Positions 56,532 to 64,000 of a stretch of DNA of 64,000 nt are shown here, piece by piece. Position numbers and translations under genes: made by a program. The first letter of the stretch is position 1, and each line of letters begins with the position of its first letter. The DNA comes from Dactylosporangium vinaceum. Lineage in GTDB: Bacteria > Actinomycetota > Actinomycetes > Mycobacteriales > Micromonosporaceae. Location of the stretch: the NCBI RefSeq assembly GCF_019904175.1, contig NZ_CP061913.1, positions 8,060,001 to 8,124,000 of the forward strand, given 5' to 3'. The notes under the pieces were generated by a model. That model was not told the DNA's origin. It worked only from the letters and a program-made list of their open reading frames with translations, and did not search any database.

Positions 56532-56861
56532 ATGGACGACACCCAGCCCCTCGCCATCGTTCCCGTCATCGTCGACGAACAAGGGACGATCGCCTATATC
56601 GAGGCCCGGGTGCTCGACGAGGAGACACGGGTCGCCTCGGTGCCCAAAGCAATGTCGGCCGCGCTGTCCAGCGTCAGGGCGATCTCCGCGCAGTTGCTCG
56701 ACGCGCTCTCGGTCATCCAGCCCAAGAAGGCGACGCTCGAGATCGGTGTCGAGTTCGCCATCGAGTCGGGCGAGCTGACGGCGTTGCTGGTCAAGGGGTC
56801 CGGCAAGTCGAATGTCACGATCACGCTGGAGTGGGAGCGTGACTCCCCAGCGAGTGAGTGA
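56532..56861 (+). CDS. Trypsin-co-occurring domain (Trypco1/CU044_2847 family) protein
   Basis: 109 residues, no signal peptide or membrane segment. The body is a small alpha/beta domain: PLAIVPVIVDEQGTIAYIEARV, a helix AMSAALSSVRAISAQLLDALSVI, then ATLEIGVEFAIESGELTALLVKGSGKSNVTITLEWE. This matches the CU044_2847/Trypco1 family, defined by its habit of sitting next to trypsin-like proteases in predicted conflict systems. Exactly that neighbour follows, overlapping by 23 bases, so the two are translated together. It may be the regulator or adaptor of the protease; no activity is known. AAGGGA lies 12 bases before the ATG. Confidence 0.8.
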   Translation: MDDTQPLAIVPVIVDEQGTIAYIEARVLDEETRVASVPKAMSAALSSVRAISAQLLDALSVIQPKKATLEIGVEFAIESGELTALLVKGSGKSNVTITLEWERDSPASE

Positions 56862-59800
56862 CCCATCGACCGGCGGGCGTGAGGCGCTGGCCGCGCGACT
56901 CCACGCGGCAACCGTCCGGCTGAGCGTCGGCCCGGCGACCGGGACGGGCTTCTTCGTCACCGACCAGCTGCTGGTGTCGTGCGCGCACCTGCTGCCGGCC
57001 GCGGCCCAGATCGGTGCCGAGGTCAGCATTCACGTCGGCGGTCGTACGTGCACCGGCGTCATCCGGGAACTGCTGCGCGGTGCGCCCAAGAGCGAGTACC
57101 CGGACCTGATCTGCATTGACGTCGGCGACCCGATCCCCGATGTGTCCTGGGCGTTCCTCGGCCCCGGCGCCACGGCCGGCGATGAGGTTTACGCCTATGG
57201 ATTCCCGAAGGCGTACGCCGATGGTGACTCGTTCTACGGACGCATCGAAGGAATAGCCGGCGTCGGCACCGGCCGCGAGTTGCTGAAGTTCCAGCAGACC
57301 CGAGTCAGCGAGGGCGTTAGCGGCAGCCCGCTGCTGAACATCCGCACCGGTGCGATCTGCGGCATGATCCAGAGCGCTTTCAACCGCGGCGAGGGCGGCC
57401 GGGCGCTGGGCAGCGACAAGATCTTCGAGCTGCTGCCGGACGTCGCCGCCTGGCAGGCGGCCCGGGCCGGGCAGAACCAGCGATGGCTGCGCGAACTGAG
57501 CGACGAGCAGCTCGGCAGCGGAGCCTGGTCCCGAGCGATAGTGCAGGCCGTTCGCCCGGCCCATGACCCCTTCGCCGAATACTGCCGACACCTCATCGAT
57601 GCGGCCGACCATCACGTCACGGAATACGTCGTCCCCAATGGCGAGCCCATCGCGTTGTCGAGCACAGCATCCCCGGAGCTGTTGCGCCAGCCAGTGCCCG
57701 AGGCGCTGGCCAACTGGAAGCCGTCCATCTTCTCGATGAATGTGCAGTCCACGGCGTTCGGGCGGACGGAACCGACCCGGTTTCTTACACTGCAGTCCGC
57801 GCTGGAGCTATACCACTGGAGGATGCTGCTCCTCGGCGAGCCCGGCTCCGGCAAGACCTTCAGTCTGCGCCTTCTGGCCCGTGAGGCAGCTCGGCAGTAT
57901 CTGCAGAACCCTGCCGCACCGCTGCCGTTGTACGTCGCAGCCCGATTGTGGCGGCAGGACACCGACCGCGACCTGGCCGGCTGGATTGCGCGTACCACTG
58001 GTGTCGAACGGTCGGCCGTGGCCGCAGCACTCACCGACGGCCGGGCGTTTCTGCTGCTCGATGGCCTGGACGAGCTCGAGAGTCACGCGGCCGAGGTTGC
58101 CCAGACGCGCGACGACTCTCCGACCAGCCTGCTGAACGAGCTCTCGAAGCTCCACAACTGTCGCGTGGTGCTCAGCTGTCGACGCATCGAGTACGAGAAG
58201 ATCGCCGATGCCGTGAGCTTCAGGCTGCCATTCCTGGGAGCGGCCACGCTGGACCGCCTCACTCCGGAGCAGATCGAGGAGTACATCGGGCACATCCCCG
58301 GCTTCCTCGAGGTGCTCAGGGTCGACTCGTCGCTGCTGAGCCTCGCCGCCAATCCGCTGCTGCTCGCGCTGCTGGCGCATACATACCTTCTCGACCCCAC
58401 CAGGTTCGCCGAGTGGAAGGAAAGAGCACCATCGGAGGACGGCGTCCATGCCGTGTTCCGCCAATATGTCGAGACCAGATTCAACTGGGAGGCCGAGCGC
58501 CCTACCTTCGACATCCCAGTCACGCTCGACGAGTTTTACGAAGGGCTCGGCCTCGCACTGCTGCGTTCCCGATCGATCGACGACCCCAGCGGCGACTGGA
58601 TTCTCGACCGCGACACCGTCGTGGCTGTCCTGGGCGATCGCGCGGCGGCGGTCATCGCCCTTGCACAGCAGATGGGTCTACTGTCGCCATCCCGGTTCCG
58701 GGCGCTATCGAAGATCCGCTTTACCTTCCGCCACGCATTGCTGCGGGATCACTTTGCCTATCCGGCGGCTCAGACGGCTCTCCAGTCCGCCGATGAGGCA
58801 GACCTGCAGACCGCCGTGCTGGCGTTGAGCCGGCTGGGCGGCACGGAGGCGCGTGACCGGCTCATCGAGATCGCCCGAGACGAGACTCGGGGAAAACTGA
58901 TGCGGGCTTCCGCCATCGAGGCGGTGGGTGCGCTCCGTGATCCGGACACATATTCATGGCTTCGGGAGTATCTACGCGGCGAGGATCAGGAGGTGAGCTT
59001 CGCCGCGGCGGAGGCATGGCAGCGTGTCGGCGGCCGGATCGCCGCTGACGAACTTGCGGCATTTATCGAGGAGCGCGACGCCGGCAACGGCAAGCCGGAG
59101 TCCTTCGCTGTTCTCGCCTCTGCGATCCAGCTGTGCAGGCTGACCGCCGACAATTCGTATGCTCGGCAGCGATATCTGGGGTTCTTGCGCCAACCCGATC
59201 ACTGGATCGCTTCATTCGCCAGGTTCGCCACCGTTTCCGAGCCGGAGGAAGTCGCCGAGGCAGCCGAGATCTACCGTGCTCGCCTACCCGATGCCGCCAC
59301 GCCGCTGAAGGTATTGTTGCTGGCCGGCCTGGCGACGATCGAGGGTGAGGGCGCTCTCGACGTCTTGCTGGCCAATCTCGGCCATGCCGACCAATCGGTT
59401 CAGGGAATCATTAGGTGGGAGTTGAACCGATTCGGTGAAACGGTGCTCGAAGAACTCGACCGCCGAGCCCGCGCAGCGGCAACAGCGGAGCTTCCGCCGC
59501 TCCTGAAAGCCATAGGCTATGTTCGAAAAGAAAGCGCGGCCAAGCTTGTCGCATCATTCATCGACCCGACGAATGAAAACGTCATGGGTGCGTGTTTCTT
59601 TGCTCTCAGCCAGATGGGCTCAAAGGCCGACTCCGTACTGCGGGACCTCCTCGATCAGCATGAAGATGCCAATGTCCGGCGCGCGGCCGCCTGCATCCTG
59701 GCGATCCACTCCCGAGAGGGATTTGCCGAGGTTCTGCGGCGCGTGGTGGCCGATGCGGCAGAGATGGATGGGCCGATCGCTCACGGGTTGTCAGACAGCC

Positions 59801-60969
59801 TCCTGATAACCGGGTATGACACCGCCCGCATGGCGACTATGTTCGACCTTGTCGACGATCAGGCGACAAGTGACGGTTCCAAACTCATCGAACTCACTAC
59901 TTCACTGGGTGACATCAGAGTTTGGCCGGCCCTCGAGCGGCTGGCCGCCTCGCCCGACGAATCGAAGCAGCAAGCCGCGACTGCTGCCATGACGCGGCTG
60001 ATCAGCACCTACCGTGCACGCCTGTTGACCCATCACATCAAGGGAACCATCGAAGGCAGTGACGTCGCCGCGGCGGCACGTATTCTCGACCAGTTTTCTC
60101 CGCTCCCGTTGTCCGAACTGGTCAGATATTTTCTTGAGTCCGTGGAACAACAAGATTTGCAGCTCGGATTCGCAGCCATAGCGGCTATTCTCCACTCCGG
60201 ACGGGACAATCTTCAACAAATTGTCGATGAAATCGCCGAACGTGGTACGCGGGACGCTGATCGTACAATGCTCATGAGTGCCGTTATCCTTCTTGTCGGC
60301 GGCGGCTCGTCTGCACGCCTTCTAGCAGAACTCTTCGATGAAGTGCCCGTCCCCATCCAGGAAGAGATGTCCGAGATCGTCGGGCGGCTCTCCAACCCCG
60401 AGATCGTTTCGTCGTTCGAACAGATCGACAACCAACGCCGAAACGCTCGATACGGCACCATCTTGGCACTTATTGGCAGCTTGCCGGTCCCGCGGCAGGC
60501 CGGAGGTCAGTACGACGCATCGCCGCCTGACGGCGATATCGCGTCTAAGCTAGGGCAGTCGGAACCATTCGGCCATTCCGAGGAAGTCGAGTCCGCGATC
60601 ATAGCTCTGCTCCGGTCGAAGGCACGGAAAAATTCGAGTGAGTTTGCCCTGAGATGGCTCGCTACCCGGCGGTCGAAAGAGGCCAGAGCGGCCCTTATCC
60701 GGATGCTTCGTCCGCCCAGCGACGTGAGGCATCTGGCCGCACTGGGTCTGGGCCTCGCCGGCGGCCCGGGCGAGGTCCCCTCCCTTATTGCGTACGCCAA
60801 ACGCGCGGATGCGGTGGGGCGGGTGTGCGCCGTTTGGGCAATGACAGCAACAATGGGGTCGAGGCGCTACGCGGATTTCGCCCGGCTGGCGATCTCGTCT
60901 CGGGCCGACCAGCCACCGCTGAAGCCGAAATCCGAGCCGCGCAGGGCCAAGCGGCGCCGGGCCCGTTGA
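56839..60969 (+). CDS. Trypsin-like protease - NACHT STAND NTPase - HEAT-repeat protein (predicted conflict/defence)
   Basis: 1376 residues from GTG 56839 (GTG 56854 possible), inside the 3' end of the Trypco1 gene. Residues 20-200: trypsin/HtrA-like domain with triad His50 (LLVSCAHLL), Asp89 (YPDLICIDV), Ser161 (SEGVSGSPL). About 310-500: NACHT-type P-loop with Walker A GEPGSGKT (333-340) and Walker B LLLDGLDE (405-412), sensor VVLSCRR, then the winged-helix part (FRHALLRDHFAYP). About 650-1340: a long array of HEAT-like helical repeats, as in ligand-sensing arms of STAND proteins. The tail is basic (KSEPRRAKRRRAR). No membrane segment. Codons end in A/T more often than in the neighbours, suggesting acquisition. 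Predicted role: repeats sense an invader, NTPase oligomerises, protease executes. Confidence 0.88.
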   Translation: MTPQRVSDPSTGGREALAARLHAATVRLSVGPATGTGFFVTDQLLVSCAHLLPAAAQIGAEVSIHVGGRTCTGVIRELLRGAPKSEYPDLICIDVGDPIPDVSWAFLGPGATAGDEVYAYGFPKAYADGDSFYGRIEGIAGVGTGRELLKFQQTRVSEGVSGSPLLNIRTGAICGMIQSAFNRGEGGRALGSDKIFELLPDVAAWQAARAGQNQRWLRELSDEQLGSGAWSRAIVQAVRPAHDPFAEYCRHLIDAADHHVTEYVVPNGEPIALSSTASPELLRQPVPEALANWKPSIFSMNVQSTAFGRTEPTRFLTLQSALELYHWRMLLLGEPGSGKTFSLRLLAREAARQYLQNPAAPLPLYVAARLWRQDTDRDLAGWIARTTGVERSAVAAALTDGRAFLLLDGLDELESHAAEVAQTRDDSPTSLLNELSKLHNCRVVLSCRRIEYEKIADAVSFRLPFLGAATLDRLTPEQIEEYIGHIPGFLEVLRVDSSLLSLAANPLLLALLAHTYLLDPTRFAEWKERAPSEDGVHAVFRQYVETRFNWEAERPTFDIPVTLDEFYEGLGLALLRSRSIDDPSGDWILDRDTVVAVLGDRAAAVIALAQQMGLLSPSRFRALSKIRFTFRHALLRDHFAYPAAQTALQSADEADLQTAVLALSRLGGTEARDRLIEIARDETRGKLMRASAIEAVGALRDPDTYSWLREYLRGEDQEVSFAAAEAWQRVGGRIAADELAAFIEERDAGNGKPESFAVLASAIQLCRLTADNSYARQRYLGFLRQPDHWIASFARFATVSEPEEVAEAAEIYRARLPDAATPLKVLLLAGLATIEGEGALDVLLANLGHADQSVQGIIRWELNRFGETVLEELDRRARAAATAELPPLLKAIGYVRKESAAKLVASFIDPTNENVMGACFFALSQMGSKADSVLRDLLDQHEDANVRRAAACILAIHSREGFAEVLRRVVADAAEMDGPIAHGLSDSLLITGYDTARMATMFDLVDDQATSDGSKLIELTTSLGDIRVWPALERLAASPDESKQQAATAAMTRLISTYRARLLTHHIKGTIEGSDVAAAARILDQFSPLPLSELVRYFLESVEQQDLQLGFAAIAAILHSGRDNLQQIVDEIAERGTRDADRTMLMSAVILLVGGGSSARLLAELFDEVPVPIQEEMSEIVGRLSNPEIVSSFEQIDNQRRNARYGTILALIGSLPVPRQAGGQYDASPPDGDIASKLGQSEPFGHSEEVESAIIALLRSKARKNSSEFALRWLATRRSKEARAALIRMLRPPSDVRHLAALGLGLAGGPGEVPSLIAYAKRADAVGRVCAVWAMTATMGSRRYADFARLAISSRADQPPLKPKSEPRRAKRRRAR

Positions 60970-60972
60970 CCG

Positions 60973-61734
60973 TCAGTCGGCGTCGGTCAGGTTGTAGCCG
61001 CGCTTGGTGAGCTTGGACTCGAGCGTGTGGCACACCTGCTCCAGGACGGCGACGCGGGCGTACTTCTTGCTGTCGCCGGGCACCACGTGCCAGCGGGCGC
61101 GGGGCCGGTCGGTGCGCTTGAGCATCTCCTCGACCGCGGCCTCGTACTCGCCCCGCTTCTCCCGGTTGCGCCAGTCCTCGTCGGTGAGCTTCCACGAGCG
61201 CAGCGGATCGTTCGCCCGGTCCTCGAACCGGCGCAACTGCTCCTCCGGTGAGACGTGCATCCAGAACTTGATGAGGATCATGCCCTCGGCGGTCAGCGTG
61301 CGCTCGAACTCGGCGATCTCGTCGTAGGCCCGCCGCCACTGCTTGACGGTGGCGAAGCCTTCGACGCGCTCGACGAGGACGCGCCCGTACCAGGACCGGT
61401 CCAGCACGGCCATCCCGCCCCAGCCGGGCAGCACGCCCCAGAAGCGCTGCAGGAAGTGGTGGCGCTTCTCGTCGTAGGTGGGCGCCGCGAACTGCGCGAC
61501 CCGCACGTGGCGCGGATCGAGCGGCGCCACCAGCCGCTTGATGGTCCCGCCCTTCCCGGACGCGTCCCACCCCTCGAACACCACGCACAGCGGCGGCCCG
61601 ATCCGGTGCTCACCCAGCTGCCCGCCGAGCAGCAGCCGCAGCCGCAACAGCCGCTGCTGCGCCGCCTCGAGCCGCTGCTCGGCCTCGTCCCGCGGGAGAT
61701 CGGCCGACAGATCGACCTTGGAGAGCCTCGCCAT
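60973..61734 (-). CDS. Polyphosphate kinase 2 family protein (second paralogue)
   Basis: 253 residues. Walker A FEGWDASGKGGTIKRLVAPLDPRHVRV, Walker B/lid VLDRSWYGRVLVERVEGFA, and KFWMHVSPEEQLRRFEDRANDPLRSWKLTDEDWRNREKRGEYEAAVEEML are intact. Compared with the PPK2 at 29287 it lacks the acidic leader and has GWDASGKGG instead of GRDAAGKGG, so it belongs to a different PPK2 branch, possibly with other nucleotide preference. It converges with the protease-NACHT gene, with three bases between stops. Confidence 0.92.
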   Translation of the reverse strand: MARLSKVDLSADLPRDEAEQRLEAAQQRLLRLRLLLGGQLGEHRIGPPLCVVFEGWDASGKGGTIKRLVAPLDPRHVRVAQFAAPTYDEKRHHFLQRFWGVLPGWGGMAVLDRSWYGRVLVERVEGFATVKQWRRAYDEIAEFERTLTAEGMILIKFWMHVSPEEQLRRFEDRANDPLRSWKLTDEDWRNREKRGEYEAAVEEMLKRTDRPRARWHVVPGDSKKYARVAVLEQVCHTLESKLTKRGYNLTDAD

Positions 61735-61861
61735 CCCCCGAGCGTGTCACACAAGCCGCCCGGCCGCGCCTTCGGCTCCGCGGCGGGCGCGAGGGCTCCT
61801 GCGCGGGGCAAAGCGGGGGAAGTACCAAATGCGGAGGTTTATCGCTTTTAAGCTTTTCGTC

Positions 61862-62344
61862 ATGGACGTCGAGCGGATCGACCTGCCCGGGATCGGGACC
61901 AGTCACGTGGTCACCACGGCGCGGGGACGGCGGATCGGGATCGTGTCGCACCGCAGCGGGCGGCGGGATCTCGTCGTCTACGACAAGGACGATCCGGACA
62001 CGTCGGTGGTGTCGGTGGCGCTCAACCCGGACGAGGCGGGGGTCGTCGCCGAGCACCTCGGGACAGCGCGCATCATCGAGCAGCTCGCCGAGGTGCAGCG
62101 GCAGGTGGCCGGGCTCGTCACGGAGCAGCTCGTCATCGCGCCCGGGTCGCCGTACGACGGGCGGACGCTCGGGGACACGAAGGCGCGGACGCGGACCGGC
62201 GCGTCGATCGTGGCGGTGGTGCGGGGCAACGACGTGATCGCCAGCCCGCGGCCGGACTTCGGGCTCCAGGCGCGCGACCTCATCGTGGCGGTCGGGACCA
62301 CGGCCGGGGTCGAGGGCGTCGCGGCGCTGCTCGCCGACGGGTAG
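61862..62344 (+). CDS. K+/H+ antiporter regulatory subunit (KhtT-like, TrkA-C domain)
   Basis: 160 residues from ATG 61862. N-terminal domain (VERIDLPGIGTSHVVTTARGRRIGIVSHRSGRRDLVVYD) followed by an RCK_C/TrkA-C domain (LVTEQLVIAPGSPYDGRTLGDTKARTRTGASIVAVVRGNDVIASPRPDFGLQARDLIVAVG). This is the KhtT architecture: a cytosolic gating subunit that responds to nucleotide (c-di-AMP in Bacillus) and pH. It is followed five bases later by the antiporter gene. The upstream gap is relatively AT-rich but shows no known riboswitch. Confidence 0.88.
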   Translation: MDVERIDLPGIGTSHVVTTARGRRIGIVSHRSGRRDLVVYDKDDPDTSVVSVALNPDEAGVVAEHLGTARIIEQLAEVQRQVAGLVTEQLVIAPGSPYDGRTLGDTKARTRTGASIVAVVRGNDVIASPRPDFGLQARDLIVAVGTTAGVEGVAALLADG

Positions 62345-62349
62345 GGCCC

Positions 62350-63534
62350 GTGGAGCACGACACGATCCTGGTCGAGCTCGGCACCGTCATCCTCGCCCTG
62401 GGGCTGCTCGGCGCCGTGTCGCTGCGCTTCTCCATCTCCCCGATCCCGCTGTATCTGCTCGCCGGGCTGGCGTTCGGCGCCGGCGGGGTGCTGCCGCTGA
62501 ACACGAGCACCGAGTTCATCTCCGCGGGCGCCAAGATCGGCGTGATCCTGCTGCTGTTCACGCTGGGGCTGGAGTACACCGCGCCGGAGCTCGTGGGGAC
62601 CCTGCGCTCCTCGGCGCCGGCGGGCCTGGTCGACCTCGTGCTGAACGCGGCGCCCGGGGTGGCGACGGCGCTCGCGCTCGGCTGGGGCGTGACGGCGGCT
62701 GTCGCGCTCGGCGGCGTCACCTACGTGACCTCGTCCGGGATCACCGCGAAGGTGCTCGGCGACCTGGGCTGGCTCGGCAACCGCGAGACGCCGGCGGTCC
62801 TCTCGCTGCTGGTCTTCGAGGACCTGATGATGGCCTTGTACCTGCCCATCCTCACGGCCATGCTGGCGGGCGTGGGGCTGCTCGGGGGCACCGCGACCCT
62901 GGCCCTGGCGGCGGCGACGATCAGCTTCGTCCTGCTCGTGGCGCTGCGGTTCGGCACCGTCGTCGAGCGGTTCGTGGCCAGCGAGAGCGACGAGGTGCTG
63001 TTGCTGAAGGTGCTCGGGCTGACGGTGCTCGTCGCCGGGGCCGCGGAGCTGCTGCAGGTCTCGGCCGCGGTCGGGGCGTTCCTGGTCGGCATCGCGCTGT
63101 CGGGCCCGCTGGCCCACACCGCGCGGCAGCTGCTGACGCCGCTGCGCGACCTGTTCGCGGCGGTGTTCTTCGTCTTCTTCGGCCTGCAGACCGACCCGGT
63201 GGCGCTCCCGCCGGTGCTCGGCATCGCCGCCCTGCTGGCCCTGAGCGGGGTGGCGACCAAGCTCACGACCGGGTGGATCGCGGCCCGGCGGGCCGGGGTG
63301 GCGCTGACCGGCCGGATTCGGGCCGGGGCCGCCCTGCTCCCGCGCGGCGAGTTCAACATCGTCATCGCCGGGCTCGCCGTGGCCGCCGGCAGCCACCCGA
63401 AGCTGGGCCCGCTCGCCGCCGCGTACGTCCTGATCCTCGCCGTCATCGGCCCCCTCGCGGCCCGCGCCGCGGAGCCGGCCGCCCGCATCCTGCACCGGCG
63501 GCGCGCCCGATCGGCGGCGGCCCGGTCGACCTGA
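62350..63534 (+). CDS. CPA2-type cation:proton antiporter (KhtU-like)
   Basis: 394 residues from GTG 62350. About 12 membrane helices; PLYLLAGLAFGAGGVLPLN, ISAGAKIGVILLLFTLGLEYT and the ion-pathway segment LLVFEDLMMALYLPIL (Glu-Asp pair in TM6) identify the CPA2/KefB-like fold. There is no C-terminal RCK domain; the separate KhtT-like subunit encoded just upstream supplies regulation. It exports K+ or Na+ in exchange for protons. The C-terminal tail is Arg-rich. Confidence 0.92.
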   Translation: MEHDTILVELGTVILALGLLGAVSLRFSISPIPLYLLAGLAFGAGGVLPLNTSTEFISAGAKIGVILLLFTLGLEYTAPELVGTLRSSAPAGLVDLVLNAAPGVATALALGWGVTAAVALGGVTYVTSSGITAKVLGDLGWLGNRETPAVLSLLVFEDLMMALYLPILTAMLAGVGLLGGTATLALAAATISFVLLVALRFGTVVERFVASESDEVLLLKVLGLTVLVAGAAELLQVSAAVGAFLVGIALSGPLAHTARQLLTPLRDLFAAVFFVFFGLQTDPVALPPVLGIAALLALSGVATKLTTGWIAARRAGVALTGRIRAGAALLPRGEFNIVIAGLAVAAGSHPKLGPLAAAYVLILAVIGPLAARAAEPAARILHRRRARSAAARST

Positions 63535-63572
63535 CCCGGATGCGCGGTTGCCGGCAGCGCGGCGCCGGCCGG

Positions 63573-64000
63573 TCAGCGCAGTGCGGCGGTGATCGCTTCG
63601 GCAAGCGTCGTGGTCGGACGTCCGATCAGGCGCCGCAGGTCGCCGGAGTCGGTGAACATCTCGTCGCGGCTCATGGCGAGGTCGGCGTCGGCCAGGACGT
63701 GCGCCAGTTCGGCCGGCAGGCCCGCGTCGGTCAGCACCTGTGTGAACGCGTCGGCCGTCAGATGGGCGTACTCGATGCGCTCGCCGGTGGCGGCCGAGAT
63801 CGCCGCGGCCAGTTCGGCCAGGGTGAACGCTTCGTCTCCGCCCAGCTCATACACGTTGCCGGTGTGCCCGTCGGTGGTCAGCACCGACGCGGCGGCGTCG
63901 GCGTAGTCGCTTCGGGTCGCGGCGCTGATCCTTCCGTGGCCGGCGGCCCCGGCGACGACTCCGCCTTGCCGCACCTGGGGCAGCTGGGAGGTGTAGTTCT
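63573..64000 (-). CDS. NAD(P)H-binding NmrA/QorB-like reductase, 5' end cut by window
   Basis: The frame runs off the right end of the window; about 142 C-terminal residues are visible. NYTSQLPQVRQGGVVAGAAGHGRISAATRSDYADAAASVLT and VYELGGDEAFTLAELAAAISAATGERIEYAHLTADAFTQVL are typical of the substrate half of NmrA/QorB-type SDRs (NAD(P)H:quinone reductases and redox sensors). The Rossmann glycine motif lies beyond the window. An internal GTG at 63974 is not the start. Confidence 0.88.
   Translation of the reverse strand, partial: NYTSQLPQVRQGGVVAGAAGHGRISAATRSDYADAAASVLTTDGHTGNVYELGGDEAFTLAELAAAISAATGERIEYAHLTADAFTQVLTDAGLPAELAHVLADADLAMSRDEMFTDSGDLRRLIGRPTTTLAEAITAALR

Noticed and set aside
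61735-61861. c-di-AMP (ydaO-type) riboswitch upstream of the KhtT-like gene
   Set aside because: The AT-richer gap is too short and lacks the conserved core strands.
1-64000. tRNA, rRNA, CRISPR arrays, integrases or transposases
   Set aside because: Looked for on both strands; no tRNA cloverleaf, regularly spaced repeat array, or recombinase/transposase motif was recognised.

Overview
The window is very GC-rich, densely packed, uses many GTG/TTG starts and has few T-tracts after hairpins. All of this fits a high-GC actinobacterium. The left edge repeats the order known from Mycobacterium tuberculosis Rv1824-Rv1830 (sbp, DUF881, gcvH, garA, ftsR-type MerR, bifunctional nuclease, MerR). Together with GDE/GT4, treXYZ, lysX and DUF4132 genes this points to a filamentous actinomycete, probably Micromonosporaceae. 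That family-level call is inference. No rRNA, tRNA, CRISPR array, transposase or phage gene was recognised.

Layout. 1-4.3 kb: conserved cell-division/metabolic-regulator block. 4.4-10.2 kb: accessory redox and regulator genes (GlxA-type AraC, DJ-1, DUF2461, flavin monooxygenase behind a three-site operator, quinone oxidoreductase with divergent TetR). 10.3-20.1 kb: alpha-glucan block, with GDE plus GT4 divergent from glgX-treY-treZ, the route from glycogen to trehalose. 20.1-24 kb: FAD oxidoreductase/TetR pair, beta-propeller-like protein, ArsR with an SRPBCC-VOC fusion. 24.0-24.85 kb: an unusual locus where two arms of about 150 bp in inverted orientation flank a short gene. 24.8-33.3 kb: VWA lipoprotein-like protein, ArsR/MFS pair, PPK2, MEDS-STAS protein, malQ. 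33.3-41.6 kb: serS, TetR/MFS pair, P450-MFS unit, adenosine deaminase, DHFR-like protein. 41.6-49 kb: metal homeostasis: a Zur-box-preceded znuA, M1 peptidase, DUF4132, a yybP-ykoY manganese riboswitch before a TMEM165-family transporter, a Zur/Fur regulator and a DHA2 transporter. 49-56.3 kb: DeoR, flippase-like membrane protein, IclR, lysX, hemerythrin.

56.5-61 kb holds the most unusual system: a small Trypco1-type protein translationally overlapped by a 1376-residue trypsin-NACHT-HEAT protein. It has visibly less GC-biased codon use than its neighbours and sits alone between housekeeping genes. It matches the architecture predicted for NTP-dependent biological-conflict (immune) systems. 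61-64 kb: a second PPK2, a KhtTU-like K+/H+ antiporter pair and an NmrA-type reductase cut by the window end.

Regulation can be read unusually well here. Near-perfect operators lie in front of most local regulators: TetR at 9.5, 21.4 and 35.3 kb, ArsR at 22.75 kb, DeoR at 50.2 kb, a Zur box at 41.65 kb and a three-iteron operator at 7.8 kb. Several gene pairs that converge are separated by perfect hairpins.
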